A stretch of DNA of 64,000 bases, taken from the NCBI GenBank assembly GCA_018613035.1, contig JAGGRA010000019.1, forward strand, positions 31,588-95,587. Direction: 5' to 3'. The translations under genes were made by a program, and so were the position numbers. This stretch comes from Pseudomonas sp. ISL-84. GTDB taxonomy: Bacteria > Bacillota > Bacilli > Bacillales > Cytobacillaceae. The notes under the pieces were generated by a model. It was not told the origin of the DNA, did no database searches, and worked only from the letters and a program-made list of their open reading frames with translations. Each line of letters opens with the position of its first letter. Position 1 is the stretch's first letter. Shown here one piece after another: positions 7,683-20,281 of the stretch.

Positions 7683-9860
7683 GTGAAATACAAAAAACTA
7701 ATTGAGTTGGTGATCGATTTGCTGGCACAAGCTGAAAACTATTTGAATGAGTATTTTGGATATACCTCATTCCGTCCAGGACAAAAGGAGATAATCCAAA
7801 ATATTATTGGACAAACCAATACCCTAGGAATTCTTCCGACAGGAGGCGGAAAGTCAATCTGTTTCCAAATTCCCGCTCTTGTACTCCCCGGAACGGCCAT
7901 CGTCATTTCTCCGTTAATCTCCTTAATGAAAGATCAGGTAGATGCCCTATTGACTGCCGGAATCCCTGCTGCTTATATCAACAGTTCATTGTCTGCTGAT
8001 GAGTACCAAAACATAATGGCTGGAATACGTCATGGCGAATATAAGCTTGTTTATGTCGCGCCGGAACGGTTCGATTCACACTCGTTTTTAGAGCTGTTAA
8101 ATGAAGTGCCTATCAGTGAAATTGTTTTTGATGAGGCTCATTGCATTTCGCAATGGGGCCATGATTTCAGGCCAAGCTACCGTTCTGTTGTCAGCCAGCT
8201 TGGCAGCCTGAATCAGAAACCTGTGGTCGCTGCATTGACTGCAACCGCGACACGGGATGTGGCGGATGATATTCGAAGGCTATTAAATATTGGCGAGGAA
8301 GATACTTTTATTACCGGTTTTGCACGGGAAAACCTGGCTTTTCAAGTAATGAAGGGTGTTAATAAAAGAGATTTTATTATTCAATGCCTTGAAAAACACA
8401 AAAATGAAGCGGGCATCATCTATACTTCCAGCCGCAGGGAAACAGACCAGCTTCATCAATTTTTAATAGGAAAGAGCTATTCTGTTGCGAAATACCATGC
8501 CGGTTTAAAGGAAGAAGATCGAAAAAAAGCCCAAGATGCGTTTGTTTATGATGAAGCGGAAATTATGATTGCTACAAATGCGTTTGGGATGGGGATTGAC
8601 AAATCCAATGTCAGATATGTTATCCACTATAATCTGCCCCGCAATATTGAAGCCTATTATCAGGAAGCAGGAAGAGCGGGAAGAGACGGAGAGGAGAGCA
8701 TGTGCTATTTGCTGTTTGCTCCGCAGGATATTCAACTCCAAAAGTTCCTAATAGAAGAAAGCAATTTGGACCGTCACAAAATGGAGCAGGAATACAGCAA
8801 ATTAAAGGAAATGGTGAATTATTGCCATACTGAAAAATGCCTCCAATCCTATATCATTGAATACTTTGATGAGGATGCAGAATCGTTCAGCTGCGGAAAA
8901 TGCAGCAGCTGTTTGGATGACCGTAAAAGCATAGATATTACACAGGAAGCTTTAATGATCTTTTCGTGCATTAAACGGATGGGAGAGAGGTTCGGGATTA
9001 CATTAACCGCTCAGGTTTTAAGAGGATCCCATAATAAAAGAATCCGCGAAATGAACTTTAATCAGCTATCCACATTCGGGTTATTAAATAACCGTAAGGA
9101 AAAAGAGATTGCAGACATTATGAATTACCTGCTTGCTGAAGGCTTTTTAGCTTTAACGGACGGAAAGTTTCCAACTGTTAAGCTCTCAGCAAATGCGGTT
9201 CCGGTTTTAAAAGGACAGGAAAAGATCGCCATGAAAATTAAAGATCCTGATCTTATGCAGGAAACAGAAGAAAATGATGAACTATTCTCCGTTTTACGCA
9301 ATTTAAGAAAAAAGCTCGCAGACGAGGAAAAAGTCCCGCCATATATTGTGTTTGCCGATACTACATTGAAAGAAATGAGCAGGTGCTTCCCTATTAACGA
9401 GGAAATGATGCTAAACATTAAAGGCGTTGGGCAAATGAAGTTTGATAAGTATGGAGAGTACTTTATCGACGAAATTAAAAGCTTTGTTGAGGAACATAAG
9501 ATTAAGGCTGTCCCTGTTAAGGAAAAATCGGCAGAGATTGAAGAGCCTCTGGATGACCGCCCCAGTTACCTGATTTCATTTGAATTTTATAAGGATGGGG
9601 TACCGATTAGGGAAATAGCCAAAAAGCGAAACTTTTCACCGATAACGATCCAGGAACATATACTCCGGTCCATAAAAGAAGGCAATACAGTTATATGGTC
9701 AGATATTTTTGATGATACAGAAGAAAAGCTGGTCATGGAAGCGGTGGATAAAGTTGGAAGGGACAAGCTTAAGCCGATTAAGGAAGAACTTCCTGAAGAA
9801 ATCGATTATTTCAAAATAAAAGCTGTGCTGGTTAAGAACGATCTGCAGGAACAAAAATAG
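7683..9860 (+). CDS. recQ: ATP-dependent DNA helicase RecQ
   Basis: A full-length RecQ of about 725 residues. Order of parts: helicase core with Walker A TGGGKS, DEAH box ([19 protein letters not shown]) and motif [13 protein letters not shown]; a RecQ-Ct zinc site (C...[10 protein letters not shown]); an HRDC domain ([25 protein letters not shown]); and a C-terminal helix-turn-helix ([19 protein letters not shown]). It unwinds DNA 3'-5' in recombination and fork repair. The GTG start at 7683 has a poor site; TTG at 7719, behind TTGGTGAT, is a reasonable alternative that would remove 12 residues. B. subtilis has no recQ here, so the gene is an insertion in the conserved order. Confidence 0.93.
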   Translation: MKYKKLIELVIDLLAQAENYLNEYFGYTSFRPGQKEIIQNIIGQTNTLGILPTGGGKSICFQIPALVLPGTAIVISPLISLMKDQVDALLTAGIPAAYINSSLSADEYQNIMAGIRHGEYKLVYVAPERFDSHSFLELLNEVPISEIVFDEAHCISQWGHDFRPSYRSVVSQLGSLNQKPVVAALTATATRDVADDIRRLLNIGEEDTFITGFARENLAFQVMKGVNKRDFIIQCLEKHKNEAGIIYTSSRRETDQLHQFLIGKSYSVAKYHAGLKEEDRKKAQDAFVYDEAEIMIATNAFGMGIDKSNVRYVIHYNLPRNIEAYYQEAGRAGRDGEESMCYLLFAPQDIQLQKFLIEESNLDRHKMEQEYSKLKEMVNYCHTEKCLQSYIIEYFDEDAESFSCGKCSSCLDDRKSIDITQEALMIFSCIKRMGERFGITLTAQVLRGSHNKRIREMNFNQLSTFGLLNNRKEKEIADIMNYLLAEGFLALTDGKFPTVKLSANAVPVLKGQEKIAMKIKDPDLMQETEENDELFSVLRNLRKKLADEEKVPPYIVFADTTLKEMSRCFPINEEMMLNIKGVGQMKFDKYGEYFIDEIKSFVEEHKIKAVPVKEKSAEIEEPLDDRPSYLISFEFYKDGVPIREIAKKRNFSPITIQEHILRSIKEGNTVIWSDIFDDTEEKLVMEAVDKVGRDKLKPIKEELPEEIDYFKIKAVLVKNDLQEQK

Positions 9861-9870
9861 CACAAGGGAG

Positions 9871-9896
9871 AGAAGCTCTAATTGGGCTTCTTTTTG
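9871..9896 (+). terminator. Terminator of recQ
   Basis: AGAAGC-TCTAATTGG-GCTTCT is followed by TTTTTG. The remaining 258 bases to gerM hold only a short palindrome (CTGAGC-CT-GCTCAG at 9961) and no convincing gene. Confidence 0.7.
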
Positions 9897-10154
9897 TGTG
9901 ACTGCAATTTTTAGAGTTTGTGTTCCCTATAATTAATTTTGGCTAACCTGAAAGGAGAACCTGAGCCTGCTCAGTGCGTAATTGAAGATTCCAAGGATTG
10001 AAATGAAAGTAGAGATGGGCAGTTATCGATGCCTGAATCAAGCGGTTTGTCCAAATTTGTCAAAAATCTATTAACACTTTTCTCCCGAAAGGCGGTCTAA
10101 ATTACAGATAGGCTCGTATACATGTAGTACAAACTGTCTCAGGGGGGATTAAAT

Positions 10155-11228
10155 ATGTCTATAAATAAAAAATCGACTATAGTTTCAGCTGTTCTCGTTT
10201 CATCCGTTTTATTATCAGGGTGCGGATTATTTGGAAGCCAGGGAAAGGAAAAAGTAGATCCGCCAAAAGAAGTAACATATTCTGATGAAGGAGGAAAGGT
10301 AGCTGAAGAAACAAACGGCACAGAAATGGAAACAGCAGAAAACGAAGATGGTGTGGTAGCAAATCTTCAAATTGAGCTTTATTTGATTGATAAAAATGGC
10401 TATGTTGTACCACAGACGCTGGAGCTTCCGAAAACAAATTCAGTTGCTACACAGGCTTTGGAATACCTGGTAGAAAACGGCCCTGTAACCGACCTGCTTC
10501 CTAACGACTTCAGAGCAGTCCTCCCAGCTGATACAAAGGTTTCAGTCAATATTAAGGATAAAGTTGCTACTGTGGACTTTTCCAAGGAGTTTCAGGAATA
10601 CGCTCCTGAAGATGAAATGAAGATTCTGGAATCTGTTACTTGGACGCTTACGCAATTTGACTCCATTGATAAGGTGAAGCTGACTTTGAACGGGCATGAA
10701 TTAAAAGAAATGCCTGTAAATGGAACGCCAATTGCCGCATCAATAAGCAGAGCCAATGGAATTAACATGGACACGACAGAAGTAGTTGATATAACCAATA
10801 CAAAACCGGTTACAGTGTACTACCTTGGCGGGGATGAAGAAAACTATTATTATGTTCCTGTCACAAAACGTGTAAGCAATAAAATGGAAAACAAAGTCGA
10901 AGCTGTAGTAACCGAATTGATTAAAGGGCCAAACTATGCTTCCAATCTGGTAACAGACTTCCTGCCGGATGTTCAGCTGCTTAATGATCCTAAAGTGGAG
11001 GATGGAAAAGTCACTCTTAACTTTAACGAAAACGTGTTTAGCAGCTTTGAAGATAAAATGATCTCCCAGCATCTGTTGAATGCCCTTGTCCTCTCATTAA
11101 CTGAACAAAAAGGGATCGAGAGTGTTGCTGTCACAGTTGATGGAAATGCAGAAATTGTGAATGAGAATGGGGAAAAGTTAACAGAGCCAGTAACACGTCC
11201 AGAAAATGTGAATACGGGAAGTTTTTAA
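10155..11228 (+). CDS. gerM: Germination/sporulation lipoprotein GerM
   Basis: A 357-residue secreted lipoprotein. The signal peptide ends in the lipobox LLSGC (C23). Two GerMN (DUF4897-like) domains follow, roughly residues 70-190 and 215-345; each contains the ALEYLV...DLLP / VTELIKGP...FLPDVQLL pattern and a hydrophobic strand ending in LTL or VTLNFNENVF. GerM is made in the mother cell and helps keep the SpoIIQ-SpoIIIAH channel in place at the engulfing membrane (established for B. subtilis). ATG follows AGGGGGG. It leads gerM-rph-xtp-ysnB as in B. subtilis, though a 193-base gap separates it from rph. Confidence 0.93.
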   Translation: MSINKKSTIVSAVLVSSVLLSGCGLFGSQGKEKVDPPKEVTYSDEGGKVAEETNGTEMETAENEDGVVANLQIELYLIDKNGYVVPQTLELPKTNSVATQALEYLVENGPVTDLLPNDFRAVLPADTKVSVNIKDKVATVDFSKEFQEYAPEDEMKILESVTWTLTQFDSIDKVKLTLNGHELKEMPVNGTPIAASISRANGINMDTTEVVDITNTKPVTVYYLGGDEENYYYVPVTKRVSNKMENKVEAVVTELIKGPNYASNLVTDFLPDVQLLNDPKVEDGKVTLNFNENVFSSFEDKMISQHLLNALVLSLTEQKGIESVAVTVDGNAEIVNENGEKLTEPVTRPENVNTGSF

Positions 11229-11421
11229 AAAAGCGGATTTTGTTATACTATATAGTAACAGGAAAAAGAGGTAGGCATTTATTGCCGCCTCTTCTTTGTT
11301 GCAGAAAAACGCACTGCGAAATTAAATTGCAGTTCCCTTCAAAAATTACAAACCTTTTATACAGAGAAGGGAAGTTTTTCTGTTTAAGACGAATGAATGG
11401 ATATTAAAGGGGGAATCAGCT

Positions 11422-12192
11422 TTGCGCGCAGATGGACGTGAACCAATGCAGCTCAGGCCTATACATATTGAAACAGATTACTTAAAGCATCCCGAGGGCT
11501 CTGTTCTTATTACAGTAGGAGATACAAAGGTGATTTGTACAGCTAGTATCGATGAGAGAGTGCCGCCATTTATGAGGGGCCAGGGAAAAGGCTGGATAAC
11601 AGCTGAATATTCCATGCTGCCAAGAGCTACAGAACAGAGAAATATTAGAGAAGCGGCTAAAGGCAAGATTTCCGGAAGAACAATGGAAATCCAGCGCCTG
11701 ATCGGCCGTGCCCTTCGTGCTGTTGTAGATTTAGAGGCACTTGGAGAAAGAACTGTCTGGCTGGATTGTGACGTAATACAAGCCGACGGAGGCACACGGA
11801 CAGCTTCTATTACAGGTGCATTCATTGCAATGGCACAGGCAATGGACAAGCTTTACAACAATAAGAAGCTTCCGCAGTACCCGGTCAATGATTTTCTTGC
11901 TGCTACAAGTGTGGGGATACTCGATAATAAGCAGGCGGCAGTAGACTTAAATTATATTGAGGACTCTTCAGCACAAGTGGATATGAATGTAGTCATGACA
12001 GGCAGCGGAGAATTTGTAGAACTTCAGGGTACAGGGGAAGAGGCGACATTTTCGTATGCACAGCTTCAGGAACTATTAGGTGCTGCCCAAGGAGGCATCT
12101 CAGAGCTGTTTGAGCAGCAAAAGGCTGCACTTGGAGAGAAAATCACAACAAGTATTAATAATAAAAGAGAGAAGCTGGAGGGTAAGGTATAG
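11422..12192 (+). CDS. rph: Ribonuclease PH
   Basis: A 256-residue phosphorolytic 3' exoribonuclease that trims tRNA 3' tails, working as a hexamer. The family start [26 protein letters not shown] is clear, with RNEAAKGK-type and [21 protein letters not shown] blocks and [18 protein letters not shown] at the phosphate-binding/active site. The start is TTG at 11422, behind AAAGGGGG. It lies one base upstream of xtp, so the two are co-translated. Confidence 0.96.
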   Translation: MRADGREPMQLRPIHIETDYLKHPEGSVLITVGDTKVICTASIDERVPPFMRGQGKGWITAEYSMLPRATEQRNIREAAKGKISGRTMEIQRLIGRALRAVVDLEALGERTVWLDCDVIQADGGTRTASITGAFIAMAQAMDKLYNNKKLPQYPVNDFLAATSVGILDNKQAAVDLNYIEDSSAQVDMNVVMTGSGEFVELQGTGEEATFSYAQLQELLGAAQGGISELFEQQKAALGEKITTSINNKREKLEGKV

Positions 12193-12193
12193 C

Positions 12194-12805
12194 ATGCAAG
12201 AAGTTATAATCGCTACAAAAAATGCAGGCAAAGCAAGGGAGTTTGAGCGGATGTTCAAGCCTCTTGGCTATGAGGTCAAAACTTTATTGGACTATCCTGA
12301 CTTTCATGATGTAGAAGAAACCGGCACCACCTTTGAAGAGAATGCCATTTTAAAAGCTGAAACGGTTGCCAATGCGTTCAGAAGAATGGTCATTGCTGAT
12401 GATTCGGGACTGATGATAGATGCGCTGGAGGGCAGGCCTGGCATTTATTCTGCGCGCTATGCGGGTGAAGAGAAAAACGACCAGAAAAACATGGACAAAG
12501 TTTTGAAGGAGATGGAGAACACACCCGATAACAGCAGGCAGGCGAGATTTTACTGCGCGCTGGCAATTGCTGCACCTGGAAAAGAAACATTAACAGTTGC
12601 AGGGACCTGCGAAGGCTTTATTTTGAGAGAGAAAAGAGGTACTCATGGGTTTGGCTATGATCCCATCTTCTTTGCGGAGGAGAAAGGAAAAGCAATGGCA
12701 GAGCTAAAGCCTGAAGAAAAAAGCCAAATCAGTCATCGGGCAAAGGCGCTAAAAAAGCTTGAAGAGCTTCTCCCTGCTTTTCTTTCCGGAAATGAAAAAG
12801 CATGA
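12194..12805 (+). CDS. xtp: Non-canonical purine NTP pyrophosphatase (XTP/dITP)
   Basis: A 203-residue housecleaning enzyme of the Ham1/RdgB family (YsnA in B. subtilis), hydrolysing dITP, XTP and ITP to monophosphates. It shows the N-terminal VIIATKNAGKAREFE substrate loop, DDSGLMIDALEGRPGIYSARYAG, and GTHGFGYDPIFF. The ATG at 12194 follows GGAGGG and comes one base after the rph stop; upstream in-frame starts lie inside rph and are rejected. It overlaps ysnB by four bases. Confidence 0.95.
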   Translation: MQEVIIATKNAGKAREFERMFKPLGYEVKTLLDYPDFHDVEETGTTFEENAILKAETVANAFRRMVIADDSGLMIDALEGRPGIYSARYAGEEKNDQKNMDKVLKEMENTPDNSRQARFYCALAIAAPGKETLTVAGTCEGFILREKRGTHGFGYDPIFFAEEKGKAMAELKPEEKSQISHRAKALKKLEELLPAFLSGNEKA

Positions 12806-13320
12806 AAATACTCATTCTGAGCGACAGCCATGGCCTAACTTCCGAACTGAAGCAAATCCGTAACAAGCATGCTGGGATGGATCTTTTGATTCATTGCGGA
12901 GATTCGGAACTGCAAGCTGATGACGAATCTATTAAAGGGTATTCTGCAGTAAGGGGAAATTGTGACTTTGAGACAGGATTCCCGGAAGATCGTTTTGAAG
13001 AAGTTGAAGGGCTGCGCCTGTTTGTTACACATGGCCATAGGTATTCTGTAAAGTCTACACTAATGAATCTCACTTACCGCGCACGTGAAATGGAAGCGGA
13101 TATTGTATGTTTTGGTCATTCGCATTATCTGGGAGCTGAAATGGTTGATAACACTTTATTTATTAATCCTGGAAGTATCAGGCTGCCAAGGGGAAGAAGA
13201 GAAAAAACATATATAATCCTGGAGGCTAAGGAAAGAGATATTACTCTGGATGTTTATGATTTAGCCACAGGGAAAATGCCACGTCTGTCTCAAAAATTTT
13301 CACTGGCAAAAAAGGAATAA
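12802..13320 (+). CDS. ysnB: YsnB/YfcE-type metallophosphoesterase
   Basis: A 172-residue calcineurin-like phosphoesterase of the MJ0936 family. All metal-binding motifs are seen in order: ILSDSHG, HCGDSE, RGNCD, THGHRYSV and FGHSHYLG, ending with the INPGS block. The natural substrate is unknown, and some relatives act on phosphodiesters. Its ATG overlaps the xtp stop (ATGA), which indicates coupling in the gerM/rph operon. Confidence 0.9.
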   Translation: MKILILSDSHGLTSELKQIRNKHAGMDLLIHCGDSELQADDESIKGYSAVRGNCDFETGFPEDRFEEVEGLRLFVTHGHRYSVKSTLMNLTYRAREMEADIVCFGHSHYLGAEMVDNTLFINPGSIRLPRGRREKTYIILEAKERDITLDVYDLATGKMPRLSQKFSLAKKE

Positions 13321-13335
13321 CTTGATTATAATAAC

Positions 13336-13358
13336 TGAGGGGAGCAAGGCTTCCCTCA
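13336..13358 (+). terminator. Hairpin after ysnB
   Basis: TGAGGGGAG pairs with CTTCCCTCA (9 bp with one wobble pair, 5-base loop). There is no good U-tract, so its strength is uncertain. Confidence 0.4.
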
Positions 13359-13383
13359 ATCACAAAAAACTTTCAATAAAGTG

Positions 13384-13412
13384 TTGACTTCGGATTGTTT
13401 GTCTAATATAAT
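13384..13412 (+). promoter_or_regulatory. Promoter upstream of tRNA-Arg
   Basis: TTGACT, a 17-base spacer, then a perfect TATAAT. It points at the truncated tRNA copy and then at the intact tRNA-Arg about 200 bases downstream. Confidence 0.8.
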
Positions 13413-13459
13413 AAAACTTGTCTTTAAGATAATCTTTCTCGAAAACAGACAGAAGTTAT

Positions 13460-13486
13460 TATATTATACGTCCCAGTAGCTCAGCA
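13460..13486 (+). repeat. Duplicated 5' end of tRNA-Arg (upstream copy)
   Basis: These 27 bases are identical to 13612-13638 and include the first 16-17 nt of the tRNA-Arg gene (GTCCCAGTAGCTCAGCA) plus 10 bases of its upstream flank. After this the two copies diverge (AAAGCG against GGATAG), so this copy cannot form a tRNA. The repeat distance is 152 bases. Confidence 0.9.
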
Positions 13487-13621
13487 AAGCGTAAACGTCA
13501 CTGAAGTAACATCTTTGTAGCTTTGTTCCGACGCATATACTTCCTTGAAAGACTAGAAGAGGAAGGAACAGGATAGTAAGAAACCTACTGTAGTAGTAAA
13601 GATTTAATTAATATATTATAC

Positions 13622-13698
<77 letters not shown>

Positions 13699-13737
13699 TT
13701 TACACACCTAGCAACACTACATATCTTACCGAATTTT

Positions 13738-13763
13738 ACTCACCATTTTGGTGAGTTTTTTTG
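13738..13763 (+). terminator. Terminator after tRNA-Arg
   Basis: ACTCACC-ATTTT-GGTGAGT is followed by seven Ts. Confidence 0.88.
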
Positions 13764-13911
13764 TGCCCTAAGATCCTCTAGCACCCCTCCTGCAAAGTTA
13801 TCTGGGATCCCTACAGATTATAAAATTTTAAAAAATTTTTTTTCTCAAGGAATGTGAATATATCAACATTGTAAGCGGATACAGCTAAACCGATTAATCT
13901 AAATTATCAAA

Positions 13912-13926
13912 TAATTCATAAAAAGG
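13912..13926. promoter_or_regulatory. CodY-like box at the ilvE promoter
   Basis: AATTATCAAATAATT matches the 15-base CodY consensus AATTTTCWGAAAATT at 12 positions and is a perfect palindrome around its centre. It sits three bases upstream of the -35. A second 12/15 match lies at 13824-13838 but is low-complexity A/T. CodY represses ilv-leu genes in B. subtilis. Confidence 0.45.
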
Positions 13927-13929
13927 GTG

Positions 13930-13958
13930 TTGACGACTGTTCAAAATGGGCGTAAGAT
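13930..13958 (+). promoter_or_regulatory. Promoter of ilvE (ilv-leu operon)
   Basis: TTGACG, a 17-base spacer, then TAAGAT. No equally good promoter is seen between ilvE and ilvB, so this may drive the whole cluster through the T-box. The rest of the 411-base gap from the tRNA to ilvE is A/T-rich and holds no ORF. Confidence 0.7.
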
Positions 13959-14109
13959 AGTCCTCAATATAAGAAATCAAAACCTGAATTAAACAGAATC
14001 GCAAAAGCAAAATTAAAATATTCTGTATAGAAATTTGCAGATTTTTTTAAGCTAAAAATTCAGTGGTTTAAAGTGTTAAATTATTTGTACTTAGTGAGAG
14101 GTGTTTTTC

Positions 14110-14982
14110 GTGCCTGAACAGTGGATCTTTTTAAACGGAGAATTCGTCACAAAAGAAAACGCGAAAATTTCTGTTTATGACCATGGTTTTCTTTATGGCG
14201 ATGGAGTTTTTGAAGGTATCAGGGTTTACAGCGGAAATATTTTTAGAATGAAAGAGCATATGGATCGCCTGTATCGATCAGCAAAGTCAATTATGCTTAA
14301 CATTCCGTATACAAAAGAAGAGTTCACTGACCTGGTGGTAAAAACGGTTGAACGAAACCAGCATGAAAGTGCTTATATTCGAATAGTGGTGTCAAGGGGA
14401 GTCGGCGATCTTGGTCTGGATCCAAACAACTGCAGGAGCGCCAATGTTGTTATCATTGTAGAGCCTCTGGCCATTTTCCCTAAACATCTTTACGAAACAG
14501 GATTGGAAATTGTAACAGTTGCAACCCGGCGAAACAGACCCGATGTATTAAGTCCAAAAGTAAAATCCCTGAACTATTTGAATAATATTCTTGTCAAAAT
14601 TGAAGCCCGCCTTGCCAATGTGAATGAAGCATTAATGCTAAATGATCAAGGCTATGTAGCGGAAGGCTCGGCAGATAATGTATTTATTATAAAGGACGGG
14701 GTATTCTACACTCCTCCTGGTTATATCGGAGCATTGGAAGGAATCACAAGAAACGCTGTGATCGATATAGCAAGAGAGCTTGGATATGAAGTGAAGGAAG
14801 AACCCTTTACAAGGCATGATGTGTACACAGCTGATGAGGTTTTCTTAACCGGCACTGCCGCGGAAGTCATCGCAGTTGTAAAAGTGGATGGCCGGACAAT
14901 AGGTGACGGCGTTCCGGGAAGTTACACAAAAAATCTCCTGGAGAAATTCAGGGAGCGGGTTGTGCAGAAGGGATTAAGGTAA
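14110..14982 (+). CDS. ilvE: Branched-chain amino acid aminotransferase
   Basis: A 290-residue fold-type IV PLP enzyme that transfers the amino group in the last step of leucine, isoleucine and valine synthesis. Features: QWIFLNGEFV start, YDHGFLYGDGVFEGIRVY, the PLP lysine in SPKVKSLNYLNN, and the phosphate-cup residues of LEGITRNAVI and FLTGTAAEV. I chose GTG at 14110 because GAGAGGTG is six bases upstream; GTG at 14101 would lie within that site. It is placed in front of the ilvB T-box leader. Confidence 0.93.
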   Translation: MPEQWIFLNGEFVTKENAKISVYDHGFLYGDGVFEGIRVYSGNIFRMKEHMDRLYRSAKSIMLNIPYTKEEFTDLVVKTVERNQHESAYIRIVVSRGVGDLGLDPNNCRSANVVIIVEPLAIFPKHLYETGLEIVTVATRRNRPDVLSPKVKSLNYLNNILVKIEARLANVNEALMLNDQGYVAEGSADNVFIIKDGVFYTPPGYIGALEGITRNAVIDIARELGYEVKEEPFTRHDVYTADEVFLTGTAAEVIAVVKVDGRTIGDGVPGSYTKNLLEKFRERVVQKGLR

Positions 14983-15034
14983 TCTCGCTGGCAGCTCCGC
15001 ACGTAAGCTGAAAAAATAACTTAAACAAATAGGA

Positions 15035-15336
15035 AAAGCGTGGAAGAGGATAAGTAGTTTTATGACAAGGCGTTCACAGAGAGCCGGAGCTGCTGAAAAC
15101 CGGCAATGCCCTCATAAAATGAACTCACCTCGGAGCGCAGGCCTGAAAGATGATCATCGAGTAGGGGCTGCCGGGTGTGCTTCACCCGTTATCAAAACGG
15201 ATAGCAATTTTGCTATCCATGAGTGCACGCATCAAGCGTGAATCAGGGTGGTACCGTGGAACAGGTTATCAAAGCCTTTTCATCCCTTAAGCCTATAATC
15301 AATAGGTTTGTATGGGGTGGAAGGGCTTTTTATATT
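15035..15336 (+). promoter_or_regulatory. T-box riboswitch, leucine type, of ilvB
   Basis: A tRNA-sensing leader. Stem I carries the AGTA-type 5' side of the specifier loop (AAGTAGT near 15051) and GAACTCAC near 15120, giving specifier CTC (Leu), as in the B. subtilis ilv-leu leader. The T-box sequence AGGGTGGTACCGTGG is at 15245-15259. The terminator stem runs from AAAGCC...CATCCC (about 15271) to GGGGTGGAAGGGCTTTTT (about 15332). Uncharged tRNA-Leu would stabilise the antiterminator. The 5' limit is approximate. Confidence 0.92.
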
Positions 15337-15367
15337 GGATTAAAAAACAAGAGGAGGTTATCAACAA

Positions 15368-17086
15368 ATGTTGCAGGAAGCTGCCTTAACAGAAACCAAA
15401 ACGGAGACCGAACCGGTTACCGGTGCAGATCTGTTATTAAGAGCCTTGGAGAAAGAAAATGTTGAAGTGATTTTTGGTTATCCGGGAGGAGCTGTTCTTC
15501 CAATTTACGACAAGCTGTATGATTCAAAGATTCTTCATGTTTTACCCCGCCATGAGCAGGGAGGTATTCATGCAGCCGAAGGATATGCCCGAATCTCAGG
15601 AAAGCCGGGTGTTGTGATTGCCACGTCAGGACCGGGAGCTACAAATATTGTAACCGGACTTGCGGATGCCATGATGGATTCACTTCCGCTTATTGTTTTT
15701 ACAGGCCAGGTGGCAACAGGCGTTATTGGATCGGATGCCTTTCAGGAGGCGGACATCCTCGGGATAACAACCCCTATCACAAAATATAACTATCAGATCC
15801 GCAGCATCGAAGATATACCGAGAGTAGTAAAAGAAGCCTTTTATATAGCTTCAACTGGAAGACCTGGACCGGTACTCATCGATGTTCCTAAAGATATCGC
15901 AGCATCTGCAGCAGAGCCGCCAGATGACCAGGAAGTTAATTTACCGGGGTACCAGCCAACATTAAAGCCTAATTATTTGCAGATCCGAAAATTAACCGAA
16001 GCAGTTAGCAGAGCAAAAAAGCCTGTGATTTTGGCAGGAGCGGGAGTTCTTCATGCAAGGGCTTCCGGGGAGTTAAAGGAGTACGCAGAGCAGCAGCAGA
16101 TTCCGGTTATCCATACATTGCTCGGGCTTGGAGGATTCCCGGCTAATCATCCGCTGTTCATCGGAATGGCAGGGATGCACGGCTGCTATGCAGCCAATAT
16201 GGGATTGACAGAATGTGATTTGCTAATAAATATTGGTGCGCGGTTTGATGACAGGCTGACAGGAAATCTAAATCATTTTGCACCAAATGCAACAGTGGCC
16301 CATATTGATATCGACCCTGCCGAAATCGGAAAAAACGTTCCAACCTCCATCCCGATTGTGGCAGATGCAAAAGAAGCCCTTGAGCAGCTGATCCAGCAGG
16401 ATGGCAAACCGCCAGCACATAAAAAATGGATCGAAACCATCCAGCAATGGCAGGAGGAATATCCTTACTTCTACGAGAAAGAAACAGCAGGTTTAAAGCC
16501 TCAAAAGGTTATGGAAATGCTCCATTCCAAAACTGGAGGAGATGCGATTGTGGTAACAGACGTAGGACAGCATCAAATGTGGGCAGCCCAGTATTACCGC
16601 TTTAATAAAGCGGACAGATGGGTAACCTCAGGCGGTCTGGGTACTATGGGATTTGGCTTTCCTGCAAGCATAGGTGCACAGCTGGCCGATCCTGAAGCAT
16701 GTGTGCTCGCTGTTTGCGGAGATGGCGGTTTTCAAATGTCCACTCAGGAGCTGGCAGTCATAAAAGAACTGAACTTGCCTGTAAAAATAGTTATTTTAAA
16801 TAATATGGCTCTCGGCATGGTTCGCCAATGGCAGGAAATCTTTTATGAATCGCGCTTTTCACACAGTAAAATTCCTGTACAGCCATCGTTTGTTAAACTG
16901 GCGGAAGCATACGACATTAAAGGCTATGTAATCCAAACAGAAGAAGAGGCTGAAGCTATTTTAGATGAAGTGCTTCATAGCCGTGAACCGGTTCTTTTGG
17001 ACTTCAGAGTCGATCAGGGTGAAAATGTATATCCAATGATTGCCCCTGGAAAAGGACTTCACGAAATGGTAGGTGTTAAACCATGA
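15368..17086 (+). CDS. ilvB: Acetolactate synthase, large subunit
   Basis: A 572-residue ThDP-dependent catalytic subunit of acetohydroxyacid synthase, the first common step of valine, leucine and isoleucine synthesis. The ThDP glutamate block [15 protein letters not shown] and [15 protein letters not shown] open the N-terminal domain. The C-terminal ThDP/Mg motif is [16 protein letters not shown]...[16 protein letters not shown] follows AGAGGAGG. It overlaps ilvN by four bases and is controlled by the Leu T-box just upstream. Confidence 0.97.
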   Translation: MLQEAALTETKTETEPVTGADLLLRALEKENVEVIFGYPGGAVLPIYDKLYDSKILHVLPRHEQGGIHAAEGYARISGKPGVVIATSGPGATNIVTGLADAMMDSLPLIVFTGQVATGVIGSDAFQEADILGITTPITKYNYQIRSIEDIPRVVKEAFYIASTGRPGPVLIDVPKDIAASAAEPPDDQEVNLPGYQPTLKPNYLQIRKLTEAVSRAKKPVILAGAGVLHARASGELKEYAEQQQIPVIHTLLGLGGFPANHPLFIGMAGMHGCYAANMGLTECDLLINIGARFDDRLTGNLNHFAPNATVAHIDIDPAEIGKNVPTSIPIVADAKEALEQLIQQDGKPPAHKKWIETIQQWQEEYPYFYEKETAGLKPQKVMEMLHSKTGGDAIVVTDVGQHQMWAAQYYRFNKADRWVTSGGLGTMGFGFPASIGAQLADPEACVLAVCGDGGFQMSTQELAVIKELNLPVKIVILNNMALGMVRQWQEIFYESRFSHSKIPVQPSFVKLAEAYDIKGYVIQTEEEAEAILDEVLHSREPVLLDFRVDQGENVYPMIAPGKGLHEMVGVKP

Positions 17087-17601
17087 AAAGAGTAATTTGC
17101 CTGACTGTAATGAACAGGCCAGGCGTCCTGAACAGAATTACAAATCTATTTTCAAAAAGAAATTTTAATATAGAGAGTATCTCTGTCGGCCTTTCCGAAC
17201 ACGAAGGGATGTCCAGAATAACCTGTGTCGTCCATGTAGAGGATGATAGGGCCAGCGAACAAATTACCAAACAATTAAACAAGCAAATTGATGTCATTAA
17301 AGTAACGGATATTACTGACCAGTCAATTGTTGCAAGAGAACTTGCTCTCATCAAAGTTCAGGCAGTTCCATACACCAGGAATGAAATATACTCTTTGATT
17401 GAGCCATTCAGGGCTTCGGTTATTGATGTAAGCAAGGACAGCATGACGATTCAAATAACCGGAGAATCTGATAAAGTCGAAGCTTTCATTGACTTGATTA
17501 AACCGTACGGCATTAAAGAGCTTGCCCGAACCGGAACAACTGCATTTCCAAGGGGAACTCAGCGTTCTTCCCAGCAGCAGAAGTCTTATTCCATTGTTTA
17601 A
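17083..17601 (+). CDS. ilvN: Acetolactate synthase, small regulatory subunit
   Basis: A 172-residue regulatory partner of IlvB that mediates valine feedback. The N-terminal ACT domain starts [34 protein letters not shown] and the C-terminal half ([30 protein letters not shown]) is also typical. It starts within the ilvB stop (ATGA), so expression is coupled. Length is normal for Bacillus. Also written ilvH in some genomes. Confidence 0.96.
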   Translation: MKRVICLTVMNRPGVLNRITNLFSKRNFNIESISVGLSEHEGMSRITCVVHVEDDRASEQITKQLNKQIDVIKVTDITDQSIVARELALIKVQAVPYTRNEIYSLIEPFRASVIDVSKDSMTIQITGESDKVEAFIDLIKPYGIKELARTGTTAFPRGTQRSSQQQKSYSIV

Positions 17602-17631
17602 TATCAATTTATAAAATTAATAATCTAATAA

Positions 17632-20212
<2,581 letters not shown>

Positions 20213-20281
20213 AAAAATGACAATAGAGGCGACCGCTTTTGCGGCACCTTTCAACCTAAAAAACTAGGCGGAGGGATTAAA

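Noticed and set aside
10095..10150. Sigma-E promoter for gerM
   Set aside because: GTATACAT is only a partial -10 match and no -35 lies at 13-15 bases; not enough to report.
13460..13530. Second complete tRNA gene
   Set aside because: Only the first 17 bases match; the anticodon, T-arm and 3' acceptor strand are missing.
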